A DNA stretch of 64,000 nt from the NCBI RefSeq assembly GCF_029784135.1, contig NC_073745.1, forward strand, positions 114,380,716 through 114,444,715. The letters are read 5' to 3'. The notes beneath the pieces were generated by a model. The model was given only the letters and a program-made list of their open reading frames with translations, had not been told where the DNA came from and ran no database searches. Position 1 is the first letter of the stretch. Each line of letters begins with the position of its first letter. Of the stretch, positions 9,751 to 20,690 are shown one piece after another. Position numbers and translations under genes: made by a program. The stretch comes from Toxorhynchites rutilus septentrionalis (lineage: Eukaryota; Arthropoda; Insecta; Diptera; Culicidae).

Positions 9751-12104
9751 AAACCCGTTTGTATTCTTTTATTATTTTACTGATATGTTACCTAATTTCT
9801 TCCGAAATACTGATAGAGAGGAAGCACTGGGAAAAAAGTTGAAAACCACAGGACTGATCAAATATAATGACCCCTGTTATCTTAAACGTTACATCTCTAA
9901 TAAATCTCGAAAATGTCTTTGGTAAGTTGAGAAGAAAAACGCCACATATAAAAAATCATTGATTTTAGTTTTAACAATAAAATAATAACTATAACTTGTG
10001 GAGCATACATTCATTTTCCTTCTCCAAAAATCTTCCTAGTCTCTACCTTATATTGATAATGGGTTCGAAAAAATATTCGTATATACCAATGGGTGTCAGA
10101 AAACATGTTTTCGTAACAAAAATCCCGCATTACGAAGAAGTATCTAAATCAAAGCTCCCATCAAAATAACTGTAAGTTCACGAGAACCACCTCCTGTACC
10201 TCTCATGAAACTCATATTCGTGGAGAAGTTTTCAGCAAACAAGGGCGCATTTTCCGGGCTTGATTTTGTCTTGTTAGCTCATGATTGCTGTACACTAGTA
10301 TGCGAAACCATTTTCCATCGTGTTCATAACACCTTACCCATTTGTCTTGCAAACAACATGCACATTCCGAACTTTATAAGTGATTTACAAGCAAGAGAAT
10401 CGCTAGATAGGAGACACATTCAAACCAGAACGGAAAGTGAAACAAAACATAATGAACCAAATCAGCACGAGTGGGGGAAACGACACAATTCTACACATCC
10501 AATTCATTACCCAATTCCTTTTCCATGCATTCAAAATATCTTTTCCAGCACACACAGAGGATAATCTCCCACACTGTGTCGAAGTGACCGGAACGGAACA
10601 TGGGTGGAACATGCTCTGATCTCTGTCCAAACACCAGTGTCAAAGTTGTAAGCCACTTCAAGGGTCCCCCAGAGCGGTCTAACTTTTAGAATTCAATTAA
10701 AATTTGATTGTTAATTTAAAAAAAATACTAAAGACAACCCGCAAACGGTCAACTGTATATCCCTCGTGTGTCCTCCGCCGCCGCCGAGCTGGGCAGCCAG
10801 GACGAACTTGTCAATTGCGGGGTAACTACTCGATCGATAAACCCACCTCTGTTGATTCGACGACCATCGCTTTAATGATGCCGATGATGATGTTGCCTCT
10901 TTCGTCGTTTTCCCGGTTGTATCTCGGTGGCACATAACTCACCGATTGCTCATGAAAGGTAACACCTCACCAAAAACCGCACTCAAACGAGAATGGGAAG
11001 GCTTAGGGAGAGTGTGTCTGCGCTTTTTACCATCCATTTTTCGTTAAGTTTTGTCAGATCTAGAAACTTGTGGGGTGGCGAGTTAGACACACGCTTCTCT
11101 CCCAAGCGAAGAAGGATTCGTCGATGGATTTCATTGCACTGGATTTGCCACTAGCCCGAGTTCGTCGGAATGAGTTTTCAATTCTGTTTGATTTGACCGG
11201 ATTAAGGTTGCCTGGGTGCGCTCCGTTGGAGGTTTACGAGAGTTGGAACGGAGAAGATCTGATGAAAATATGAGCATCTGTTGATGCTTGTTAAAATTCA
11301 CACCCCCTCCTGAAAACTTGTTCAAAATGCTGTCTATGATGGGGAAAAGTTTTGAGCATTTTTCTTCCACGTGAAATACTACATATATTGCGGGGGATCG
11401 AGAATGTTATCGTCCCGTCATGAGTTAGACAATAGTCAGGAGTTGAAGAAACTAGAGCAGATAATAAGAAATGTGTGGGAAGTAGCACAACGTTTTATTG
11501 ATAGTTGAGAACAATAGTAGATTGAAATTCATCTTCTTGCATGAAAAAAAATCCTTGCTTCACTCAATCGTTTTCAGATGGTTATATGGAAACGACAGAA
11601 TCACTTTTATCCCGTCACTGATGGCATCCTCCATTCTCAAGATACTTACGTTCTATGGCTTTCCACCAGTCAGTGGGTGTAGTTTGTAGATGGTTATCCA
11701 CAGCGTCAGTGCAAAGTGAGAGAGGATTACAATTGTGTCGGCCCATTTTTTATTACGCACAATATAACAACATTAAAGCAACGTGAAGGCGCAATCAACG
11801 GTTCTGCTCGATTGATGTTGATTGATGGGAAGAGGTCTTTCCACCAAAGTGTTTCTAGGTTCAAATAGGTTCACTTGCGAAGCTGTTATACGAGTGGAAC
11901 ATATGTGGGGTATAGAGTAAGCACTATGATTCATTTTCCATACAATGTATTCGAGGTAAAGCGAGTCGTTCAGCCGAAATGACTATGTTTGCAAATTTAG
12001 ATGTTTTATACCAGGTTTAAATGTGCAACCTGTCTCTTTTCCATTTAAAAAACATGTGTATTGTTCTCGGATGGTTGGAAATATTTTATGCAAAATAATG
12101 GCCA
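9751..12104. other. No recognisable gene
   Basis: Contains frames up to 119 codons (10205-10564 on +), but overlapping frames of similar size occur on the other strand and no motif is recognisable. Judged non-coding. Confidence 0.4.
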
Positions 12105-12112
12105 TTAGAAAC

Positions 12113-12963
12113 CAGGGCCCGAAATCTTCGACGGTGAAAAATGAAGACCGACTCTACTCCCAGTAGCTCCGCTTCGACTAGAGCTGCTTCGGCAGTCACA
12201 GCCAAAAAAAAAAGACTTGGCTAGAAAATGAATTGACTAGCGTTGACTAGCGAGGATGACTGGTGAACTAGTCCAGTCAGTGGTTATTTTAACTGACTCG
12301 ACTAATGAATACAAATCTGCCTCTTCATTCAACTGACTTCAATCCACATTTCCATTTCCCACTGACAATAGTTTTGTACCACCGTTTGCAATCTTATTGT
12401 ACGTCCATATAAAAAGGAACGAAAACTTGACTCCTGATGCAAAAAAGTAGTTGCCCCATCAATGGACGGTTTATTTTCTACCCATCGTGAACTCAAACCA
12501 ACGAACTTAGACATTTATCAAGTATGCTATAAAGGTCCTCGCGTTAGTATTAGTTAGTATTAGGCGTGCAAAATAGCGCACACACACTGCACGTTATTTT
12601 ATAAGTGTGAGTAATTTTCGTGTACGATACAAGAAAATCTAGCTCACCTGTAGCGTTTGTCAAACCACGGTGAACTCAAACATCGATGCATGCATAAAGA
12701 TACATGGAAAAGAGAGAGAGGAACGAATTCGTTTTGGGGGAAGTCACTTCAAAATACAATGAGGACAATTTGACTGGGAAGAATGAAATGATATAGTCGA
12801 GTCGGTAGAGGGAGATAGCGACTAAACGCCCGACTGACTGTTCAGCCGCTTTGGCGGAGAAACTGGGTGAAGAAGCCAAAAGCCAATACTAACTGACTAC
12901 GGATATAGTCAGTCGGTTAGTCAGCCGACTATCCTCAGTTGACTATGACTATGCCGTGCCCTG
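12113..12963. mobile_element. hAT-type MITE, copy A
   Basis: An 851-bp element bounded by CAGGGCCCG at the left and the complement of CAGGGCACG at the right. Exact 8-bp direct repeats TTAGAAAC occur at 12105-12112 and 12964-12971. An 8-bp duplication with short CAGGG termini indicates mobilisation by a hAT transposase. The interior is non-coding and rich in GACTAG/AGTCAG words near both ends (candidate transposase-binding subterminal motifs). A related copy in the opposite orientation is at 42731-44080. Confidence 0.9.
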
Positions 12964-12971
12964 TTAGAAAC

Positions 12972-13600
12972 TGCTTTTTTTTGTTTTTATTTTGTATAAA
13001 CCAGTCAGCGAGCCATTTTTGCACATTATCATAAGAATTGAAGTGCTGCTCAGCGAGTGCGTATCCCATCGCTGAAAACGCATGATAATCAGGAGGGGCC
13101 ATTACTCAAGCCTACTCTAGCTAAAGCTCAAGCTCATCTTGTGTGGAATAGGGATTGTTCACCGCTTTTACCCGTAATACCGGTTTTTTTTTATTACCAA
13201 ATTACCGGCGATCAATAATCGGTAATTTCGGTAATTTTCATTTTTACACCATAAATAATATTTGGCTCTATGCCACTTTGAGTAATGAGATCGAAAAGGC
13301 ACAACTGGCAATCTTTCGTCGATTCTACGACCTCCGAGCCTCAGTTCAAAAACCGCTGATCGATCTGAAAACGAAACACAGGATTATCACACCTCTCCAT
13401 CATCAGTCTAAGGCATTGCTAAGACTGAAATACAATTGTGGGATATATGAGGAAGTCACTAATTGTGGATAATGGAAATCCAACGTACCCCACGATTTTA
13501 TTTTATTCTTATCAATGCCCTAGACTAATGAAGGAGAGGTGTGATAATACATTATCTGCTTCCTTAGAATATTTCTCTATAATAAAACCATTGTACTGTG
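12972..13600. other. Anonymous; weak ORF at 13155-13472
   Basis: A 105-codon plus-strand frame here ends in a stretch (KAQLAIFRRFYDLRAS...) that vaguely resembles the C-terminal region of some LINE ORF2 proteins. The similarity is too weak to call. Confidence 0.3.
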
Positions 13601-13777
13601 TTCTATCAGTCATATAATTTCATTTGATACCAATATTGAGTGTATTGCAGAAAATACCTAGTGTGTTCTCCAAGTCAAGTTCGTTCGTTTTATACACATA
13701 TCTCAATCAACCTTTTTTTGAGATGATATGGAATCATCTATTTTGTAGCGACGGCCAAACTGGATTTTTTAAGATAA
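13601..13777 (+). repeat. 5' part of a dispersed repeat split by a SINE
   Basis: Contains CATTTGATACCAATATTGAG and a TTTTGTAGCGACGGCC-like block, which reappear at 14500-14730 as CATTTGATACCCATATTGAT and TTTTGTAGCGGCCGCCATCT. The SINE at 13788-14286 is inserted in it, and the repeat resumes at 14297. Confidence 0.7.
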
Positions 13778-13787
13778 GCAGTTTTAA

Positions 13788-14286
13788 TTTTTTTTTTGTC
13801 GTTTATTTATTTATTAGGCTCATTAGCATTTTAGCTGTAACAGAGCCGGGTTTTAATCGTGTACATGTACATATGTTTATGTTTCTATAAATTGTAAGTT
13901 ACACAGTAGTTAGTAGTAGCCATTTAGGCGTTAAGTTGTCTGTTCCATTACATTATGGTAAATTACACAGTAGTAGCCATTTAGGCGTAAGGATATTCTT
14001 TCTGTTCTTCCATTGTTCAGCAGACCGGACAGCGGAGATAGTTGATATTGATCATTGTTGGGTTATTTATAGAACAGCAGCCCGATGTTTCTTGCAGAGC
14101 AGAGCAGTTGTATGGATGAATCGATCTTTGTTTCACCGTGGATCGATTTCCATTGCTGATGATGATTGCGTGGACGTAGTTATTCTGTAACAACACAAAG
14201 ATGGTCAATTGAGGGCCCTGAGTTTGAACTCACGATCGATCGCTTGGTAAGCGAACGCGTAACCAAGTGGCTACGAAGACCCCCTC
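13788..14286 (-). mobile_element. Long tRNA-derived SINE, copy 1
   Basis: On the minus strand it starts with a tRNA-like head (GGGGTCTTCGTAGCC, then an A-box-like GCCACTTGGTTACGCG and a B-box-like GAGTTCAAACTC). It continues with a roughly 400-bp body and ends with an A-run. Perfect 10-bp direct repeats GCAGTTTTAA flank it (13778-13787 and 14287-14296), proving insertion by target-primed retrotransposition. At about 500 bp it is long for a SINE. I do not know a published name for it. Confidence 0.92.
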
Positions 14287-14296
14287 GCAGTTTTAA

Positions 14297-14855
14297 AATG
14301 AAAGCAGAGATAAAGGTGTTTTCTAAATTCGGTCAGTTCCTATTGATCAAATTTCTTTTAATGTGGGACAACCCTACAGACATACAAACAGTTCAAGCTA
14401 AATAAAACCGTTTAATAAAGTTATTTGCTATTTTGTGATTGCAGCCAGCTTGGATTTGGATTTTTCACGATCTACTGTGATCTACTATTCAAGCCTTTTC
14501 ATTTGATACCCATATTAATGAAGTTTTGAGAAAATATATAGTCCGCCATTTTGTAGTGGCAGCTATCTTGGGTTTGTATTTTCATAAATAACTATGTTCT
14601 ACTAGTCAAGCCGTTTCATTTGATACCCATATTGATGGGGTTTTGGAAAAACCCATATTGATAAGGTTTTGAGAAAATATGTAATCCGCCATTTTGTAGC
14701 GGCCGCCATCTTGGATTTTCAAGATCATGAAATACGCAGTTTTATAATGACTACAGAGATAATGGTGTGTTCCAAATTTCAGATCAATCGGTCAACAGAA
14801 AGGGTTTCAAATTTCGATTAATGTGATAAAGCGTTACAGACAAACATGCTACAAA
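14297..14855 (+). repeat. Dispersed repeat with internally duplicated 'CCGCCATTTTGTAG' modules
   Basis: At least two tandem modules, at 14490-14570 and 14600-14740, each contain CATTTGATACCCATATT and a CCGCCATTTTGTAG block. The last continues into CATCTTGGATTTTCAAGATC and an ATACAAAC-type tail. This repeat type is common in insect genomes. I do not assign it to a superfamily. Both long SINE copies have inserted in it. Confidence 0.75.
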
Positions 14856-14865
14856 CTTACAAACA

Positions 14866-15370
14866 AAGGGGGTCTTCGTAGCCACTTGGTTACGCGTTCG
14901 CTTACTAAGCGATCGATCGTGAGTTCAAACTCAGGGCCCTCAATTGACCATCTTTGTGTTGTTATATAATAACTACGTCCACGCAACCATCATCAGCGAT
15001 GGAAATCGATCCACGGTGGAACAAAGATCGATTTATCCATACAACTGCTCTGCTCTGCAAGAAACATCGGGCTGCTGTTCTATAAATAACCCAACAATGA
15101 TCAATATCAACTGTCTCCGCTGTTCGGTCTGCTGAACAATGGAAGAACAGAAAGAATACCATTACGCCTAAAAAAAAAGGCTGCTACTGTGTAATTTACC
15201 ATAATGTAATGGAACAGAAAACTTAACGCCTAAATGGCTACTACTAACTACTGTGTAATTTACAATTTATAGAAACATAAACATATGTACATGTACACGA
15301 ATCAACCCGGCTCTGTTACAGATAAAATACTAATGAGCCTGATAAATAAATAAATGGGTTAAAAAAAAAA
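14866..15370 (+). mobile_element. Long tRNA-derived SINE, copy 2 (inverted to copy 1)
   Basis: Same family as 13788-14286 but on the plus strand. The tRNA head starts at about 14868 (A-box-like around 14880-14895, B-box-like 14921-14932), the body follows, and it ends with an AAATAAATAAAT stretch and A10. Perfect 10-bp direct repeats CTTACAAACA flank it (14856-14865 and 15371-15380). Because each copy has its own target duplication, the inverted pair arose by two insertions, not by inversion. Confidence 0.92.
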
Positions 15371-15380
15371 CTTACAAACA

Positions 15381-15637
15381 TACAAACAGATTACAGGGCA
15401 AGCTAAATAGAACCGTGTAATAAAACCGTTGAAAAACTGACAGCGATAAAGGAATTGGTAGATGCCCCCGAACTAGTTCTGGTCGCTGTTGAACCGCTAT
15501 ACTGGAAGGGCTGAAGCCTTTGTGAAGCTGACGTCGGATTGCAATTTATCCTAGAACAGCTATCGATGCAACTATCAGAAATTTCGAAGCAGCTGCTTAA
15601 AGCCCTGATTGAAAGGATTTCAGAACAACGTTTCATA
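15381..15637. other. Spacer before the nested Tc1 element
   Basis: Continues the ACATACAAAC-type tail of the dispersed repeat for about 40 bp, then no recognisable feature. Confidence 0.4.
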
Positions 15638-16011
15638 TACAGTCTATCGCAAAATTGAGTGTACAAATGCTACTTGACGATACATTCCATTTATTTGGTA
15701 CAAAATATTTTGAATACATTGATACTTTTGATGTATATTAATTACTAACACATTTTACTAGCTGAACGTGCAATAAAATTCCGCAAAAAGTTTTCTGTTA
15801 ATTGTTTATTCCTAAAATTTAAAACAATCTCTATTCTAGGCATCGCAAAATAGAGTGTACACCTTGAATTTCTCCGAACAAATTAACCTTGTAAGTAAGA
15901 TCTTTGCGAATTAGCGTACTTTTTATCATCAGTGATTCTTGTCAACACTTAACCACTGTGTTGGCAGTGTTGGTTTTTGTTTTTTATTGATGTTTGAATT
16001 TTTTTTTATCA

Positions 16012-16121
16012 AAATGGCAAGTTAGAGGAAAGAAAGAGATATTACACGTTACACGTACAATGATAATAAATATGAAAATGACATTGCAGGAAATAGCAGA
16101 TATAGTCAGAAGAGCCCACTA
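16012..16121 (+). pseudogene. Outer Tc1 transposase, 5' fragment
   Basis: Starts ATGGCAAGT but meets an in-frame TAG as the fourth codon. After it the reading continues as RKERDITRYT and, in a shifted frame, TMIINMKMTLQEIADIVRRAHY. The latter matches the first helix-turn-helix of Tc1 transposases (LQEIAxIV). It is cut at the TA where the Tc3-like element inserted (16120-16121). Confidence 0.65.
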
Positions 16122-16387
16122 CAGTGGAAGACATTCGTTTAGCCGCACCCTATTTTTCCTCAATATTTTTGAAAATAAGTCAATTCTTTGTACAGTTTTG
16201 CTCATAAAAGACGATTATTGTTTATTTTCATCGAATTCATTCTAAAAAAAGTATAAATTCACTTTTTGTTTTCTAAGTAATTCAAATATGTGGAATCAGG
16301 GTGGACATTCGTTTATCCGCATAAAATTTCAATAAAATAAAATTTGTGCGGCAAATTTTGAGTCCAATCGGTAGCTAATGTTTAGTA

Positions 16388-17689
16388 AGGACCGTATCGT
16401 TATTTATGGGTACGCCTTAGAGTCTCCGTCTGAAAAAGACTATAGCTTGTTTTGACAGCTGTTTATTTTTCTCCTGTTGTTGACACAGTTAGCGTTCAGT
16501 TAGCATTGTTAAAAGATCGTTTTTTCCTAAAAGTGCAATCATGAGAGGGCTAACAGAAGAAAAACGAAAATCCATTGTGACCAGATACTGCTCCGAAACA
16601 GGAATATCAATGAGAAAATTGGCGAAGGCGGAAGGAGTAAGCGTCCATGCGGTCCAAAACGCTATCAAGCGATTTGGTATGTATAATACATTGAAGGATC
16701 TACCCGGTCGCGGCAGAAAACCTGGGCCATCCAAGCCAAACTTGGATAAAAAGATTTGCAGGCAATTTGAAAGAAAAAAGGAATTATCGATACGGGATTG
16801 CGCAAAAAAGTGTGGAACATCAATCGGTATGGTTCAACGTGCCAAAGAACGTAACTCACTGAAGGCATATAGAAAGCAAAAATGTCCCAAACGCAGCCAA
16901 ATTCAGGCAAGTTCCGTGAAAACCCGTGCCCGTAAGCTTTACGATGGGATTTTAAGCAAACGCGAACTGTGCATCGTCATGGATGATGAAACCTACGTCA
17001 AACTGGACTACAAAACTCTTCCTGGGGCACAGTTTTACACTGTAAAGCAAGGAACAGATGTCCCGAACGCGGAGAAGTCAATTTTTTGCGAAAAATTCGG
17101 TAAGAAAGTGCTGGTTTGGCAAGCTGTTTGTCAATGTGGCATGAAATCATCTCCTTTCTTCACTCTCGGGAATATGAATGGTGAAATTTACCGGAAAGAA
17201 TGTCTCCAAAAGCGTGTGTTACCGCTCATCCGAAAGCACACTGGTCCGACACTATTTTGGCCTGATTTGGCATCATGCCACTATGCACGTTTGACCTTGG
17301 ATTGGTATCGCGAGAATAATGTCGATTTTGTGGAAAAGGAGATGAATCCTCCAAATTGTCCGCAAATAAGACCTATTGAAAAATTTTGGGCTTTGATGAA
17401 GGGACGACTGCGGAAGAAGGACAAGGCAGCCGATGACCTTGAGCAGTTCAAAAAGGATTGGATAAATGTGAGCAAACAAGTCGATGAGACGGTTGTCCAG
17501 AACCTAATGAGGGACATCAAGAAGCAGGTGCGATCATTGGCGCGAAAATCAGAATCTTGATTATTTTTTACTGTTACTCCTTTCTTTCATTCATAAGATA
17601 CAATATTTTGATATCAGAACTGAAAAATAAATGCAATATTTGAAATAAAGCTGTGTTTTGAGCGTACCCATAATTAACGATACGGTCCT
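16388..17689 (+). mobile_element. Complete DD37E (ITmD37E-type) transposon
   Basis: A 1302-bp element with terminal repeats AGGACCGTATCGTTATTTAT and, on the complement at the right, AGGACCGTATCGTTAATTAT. They are flanked by TA at 16386-16387 and 17690-17691. It contains one uninterrupted 339-codon transposase gene. Length, TIRs, TA target and catalytic spacing match the mosquito DD37E group of the IS630-Tc1-mariner superfamily. Its intact state, inside two decayed elements, shows it is the youngest layer. Confidence 0.95.
16541..17560 (+). CDS. DD37E transposase, full length, open
   Basis: 339 residues, catalysing cut-and-paste transposition of its own element into TA sites. Residues 1-45 and 65-105 form the paired helix-turn-helix DNA-binding domain (ISMRKLAKAEGVSVHAVQNA; LSIRDCAKKCGTSIGMVQRA). 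A GRGRKPGP linker between them at 57-64 resembles the GRPR-type motif of the superfamily. The catalytic triad is D149 in VMDDETYV, D242 in FWPDLASCHYA and E280 in IRPIEKFW, with exactly 37 residues between the last two. The basic C-terminus (KKQVRSLARK) follows. The ATG at 16541 is the first in frame and lies 153 bp from the left terminus. No stop or frameshift is seen. Activity is inferred only from integrity. Confidence 0.95.
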   Translation: MRGLTEEKRKSIVTRYCSETGISMRKLAKAEGVSVHAVQNAIKRFGMYNTLKDLPGRGRKPGPSKPNLDKKICRQFERKKELSIRDCAKKCGTSIGMVQRAKERNSLKAYRKQKCPKRSQIQASSVKTRARKLYDGILSKRELCIVMDDETYVKLDYKTLPGAQFYTVKQGTDVPNAEKSIFCEKFGKKVLVWQAVCQCGMKSSPFFTLGNMNGEIYRKECLQKRVLPLIRKHTGPTLFWPDLASCHYARLTLDWYRENNVDFVEKEMNPPNCPQIRPIEKFWALMKGRLRKKDKAADDLEQFKKDWINVSKQVDETVVQNLMRDIKKQVRSLARKSES

Positions 17690-17822
17690 TATGTCCACCT
17701 CCATTTCGGATCACTGTGAAAACCCGATTTGGCATCGAGTCAGACAGTTAAAGTGTTGCCATATTGATTATAGCCCAACATTCCTGAATTACTGCCTTGA
17801 GTCTGGAAATGTTGTCAAATTG

Positions 17823-18439
17823 TCATCCGTTTGCATAAACCATCTCGGCCAAGATTCTCCATAGTTTCTCTATGGGATTGCAATCGACTGCCAGCAGGTT
17901 ATTCAAGAAGCGGAATGTCCTTCTCCGCAAACCATGCCTTCGATTGCTTGGAAACGTGGGTCTGTGCATAATCCTGCTGAAAAAAACGATATCCTCGGTA
18001 GCGTTATTCTCAATATGGCCAATCAAAACGTCCTCCAGTAATTGAAGATACTTTTCGGAGTTCATTCGGGTGAAAATGAAACAAATGAGAAGCTTGCTGT
18101 GATAGGAAACGGCTCCCCACACTATTAAACTTCCGCCCCCAAAGTTTCGCTTCGATCTCACGACATGCCGTTGACTTAAATTGTACCAATAACAACTATA
18201 ACAGTCCAATCCATCCAAATTGATTTTTTTTCGCCGGAAAATACAATATTTCTCCATTCTAGTTTCCATTCCATGTATTGCCGGGCGAAAATGAGATGGT
18301 TCTGCTTATGGGTGGCGGTCAGTTTCGGCTTCCCTTGAGGTTTCTTCCACATGATGTTTGGTGACTCATTCAAGATGCGCGCAATATGCCTCTTCGTTAC
18401 TGGAACAACCAATTCTGCCTTAATGTATGAGCAGGACAT
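17823..18439 (-). pseudogene. Tc3-like transposase relic
   Basis: Two overlapping minus-strand frames. 18439-18176 covers TKRHIARILNESPNI (end of the DNA-binding region) to NIVFSGEKK, where the family has an aspartate before EKK: the first catalytic residue is glycine. 18269-17823 continues with INLDGLDCYSCYWYNL, KRNFGGGSLIVWGAVSYH, LLEDVLIGHIENNATEDIVF and finally CNPIEKLWRILAEMVYANG. A frameshift separates the halves, and the second catalytic block (around 17940-18000) is scrambled. It is certainly inactive. Confidence 0.88.
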
Positions 18440-18881
18440 CGTTTCCTGGTTGCTTCGTGTCTTATTCGACCTTTAAGACGCAAAGAAACTTTGGTGTTCC
18501 CATTTGTTGGTCGTTATATCCCATATTTCTGGCATTATTTAAAGAAATTCCGTACCACTTTCTCAGATAGACCAATTTTTGTAACGATCGGGCGATTAGA
18601 AAACTTTTGTTCACTGAATATCTATATTATTTTCCGCCCCTCTTCCGTCAATAGAATACCTTTTGCCATTCCTTAAAAATCCTACGTAAATCACTAATCT
18701 GACCAACTTCTTACGTTGCACATCTAATATTTATCTTGTAATTGAACATTTCCAAGAATTTTTTCAAAAAACACAGATAAAGGCTTGGTGATTATGCGAA
18801 AACTCGATTTTTATGTCCTGCGGCTAAACGTATGTCTTGGGAAAAAACGACGTTTGAATGTTTATATCCACCGATGCCGCC

Positions 18882-18904
18882 TTGTGTGTGTGTGTGTGTG
18901 TGTG
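18882..18904. repeat. (GT)n microsatellite
   Basis: About eleven GT units just outside the right end of the Tc3-like element, in sequence interrupting the outer Tc1 gene. Confidence 0.95.
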
Positions 18905-19060
18905 AGTGATTGTAACGCACGTCCTTTCAATAAAATAACTTAAATATACTATCAATACAGCAAATAAGTATCCCGATAAAAAGAACATTCCTAGTGGTTT
19001 AGTAAGTGTTTCAAGTTTCTTTTGAAATGCATCTAAACGAATGTCTATCGCTGTATACAA

Positions 19061-19941
19061 CAACAAAAAAATCATAAACAAGTGGAAATACAAAGGAACC
19101 ATGAAAAATTTCCCGAGTAGAAGACACAAACTTATCCTGTCTTCTGATGATGAACGAGTAATTGTGCGAACATTTCGAAAGAACTCTAAAATAAACATTT
19201 CTAATTGGCTATCGAAGTAGTAGGCAACATTGGAAGACCTATCAGCACAGACAATGTTCGGAGAGCAGCATACAGGAACAATCTGAGCAGCAGCATACAG
19301 GCCAACAACGTGAAAAGTTTTTCATCTCAAAGACGAATATGAAGAGACGATTACAGTTTGCTAAGGCACATGTAAACTGACCTAAGGAGTTCTGGGACAA
19401 GGTCCTTTATACGGATGAGATGAAAAGCAGACTCTTTGAATCGGATAAAGGACAGATAGTGTGAAGGAAACCAGGATTGGTGATTCAGCATTTGTCAGAT
19501 GATATATGGTACATTGGCGGCTTCTGGATCTGGAACTATGGAGTTTATCGATCTTCCTGAAACGTAACCGATTTATTGATCTTCCTGAAACGTAACCTGC
19601 AGTGATTGGTTCACAAATTAGGCCTCCCTCGCGATTACTTCTTTCAACAGTATAATGACCCGAAGCAAACTGACCTCATTGTGCGGGATTACGTGCTCTA
19701 TAATGTGCCAATCAACTCAAAACACCTCCGCAATCACCGTACTTCAACACTATTAAGAATCTATGGTGGGAAATCAAGAACCATCAGAAGAATAAAAACC
19801 CAGGGAACAAAGCGGAACTCAAAACGACGATTACGGAGATTTGGGAGACGCTTTCGATTACAGTGTCCGGAAATCTCGCCACGGCGCTTGCAGAAAGTGC
19901 TGGACGCCAAAGGGGGGCCATACAAAATACTAGGGGATTGA
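19061..19941 (+). pseudogene. Outer Tc1 transposase, 3' part
   Basis: Resumes the outer Tc1 gene. First comes an IINKWKYKG block, then SSDDERVIVRTFRKNSKIN (second helix-turn-helix region). KRRLQFAKAH and WDKVLYTDE (first catalytic region) are near 19340-19420. FFQQYNDPKQTDLIV (second catalytic region, Y in place of D in the usual QQDNDPKH) and the LWWEIKNHQ region follow. Several frameshifts and stops are present; the longest open piece is 19606-19941. The canonical FxQDNDPKH aspartate is changed to tyrosine. Confidence 0.8.
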
Positions 19942-20221
19942 TTTTTGTTATCTGTTAACATTTCTGAACTGATTTAAATTTTCTATTTAAGAAAAACTTG
20001 AACTGTACACTCAATTTTGCCGCGTTTTAATTGGAGATTTTTAGTTTGTTTTCTAAATATAGAAATGTAACAATTTTAATTTTTTTCTTATCACTACATG
20101 AGAGTAATATGGATCAATTTTACGATGAATATGAGTCACATTTAATTATATACTTTTTAACCCTGAAAACAAAAAGAAATCAAAGCAGCACGAGGTGTAT
20201 ACTCAATTTTGTGATTGACTG

Positions 20222-20690
20222 TATGCAGATTTGTTTGCGTATTGACTATTCATTCTGCTCGTGGTAGTGACACAATTAGTGATGACTTCAGCGTCTTCTA
20301 TCAAACGTCACGGACTGCATTTATCAAGCAGGCATTTGAAACCGTTTGTTACTTGATGAAATTTGGCGATTATGGTATTGATTCAGTAGCTGGACAGCAC
20401 CAGCACCATTATTCCGCATCTCATAACTACATCAATCTTTCTTTGACGCCGAATGGAAAAAAAACAACAATTGCAACACTTGCAAGAATCAAATGACATG
20501 CTACATGTTATTTAGAATTGTCTCAGTTGAATCGACACTCTAGACATCGTTCGTACAACGAAAACCAACCAGCACCAAACAAGCATTCAATGCAAACAGT
20601 GCCATACATTGGTGGCTTGAAGCGTCTGGGAATATAAACACTTCTCATCATTTTACGCTATTCTCAAAAGAATCGCTTTTGTTAATATTA
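20222..20690. other. Spacer
   Basis: No recognisable gene or repeat boundary. Confidence 0.35.

Larger units (their letters stand above)
16122..18844 (-). mobile_element. Middle Tc3-like element
   Basis: The left terminus CAGTGGAAGACATTCGTTTA, preceded by TA, is matched at the right by the complement of AAGACATACGTTTAGCCGCA. Only the outer six bases of the right end are diverged. A second copy of the motif (GGTGGACATTCGTTTATCCG) at about 16302-16321 is subterminal. The minus strand carries a decayed Tc3/Tc1-type transposase (17823-18439). The DD37E transposon is inserted at its 3' side. The right boundary is uncertain by about 10 bp. Confidence 0.75.
15640..20221 (+). mobile_element. Outer Tc1-like element (host of the nest)
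   Basis: Termini CAGTCTATCGCAAAATTGAG and the complement of CAGTCAATCACAAAATTGAG are flanked by TA (15638-15639 and 20222-20223). Second inner copies of the repeat lie about 200 bp inside each end (15839-15863, GGCATCGCAAAATAGAGTGT, and the complement at 19999-20021). This gives the IR/DR arrangement known from several Tc1-like families. Remains of a plus-strand Tc1 transposase lie on both sides of an inserted Tc3-like element. Confidence 0.85.

Noticed and set aside
10205..10564. 119-codon plus-strand ORF
   Set aside because: Overlapped by similar-sized frames on both strands, no domain or codon bias.
13155..13472. LINE ORF2 C-terminal fragment
   Set aside because: Similarity of KAQLAIFRRFYDLRAS to LINE ends is too weak and no flanking motifs are present.
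18824..19198. 124-codon minus-strand ORF with hydrophobic segments
   Set aside because: It is antisense to the outer Tc1 transposase remnant and includes the GT microsatellite (His-Thr repeats).
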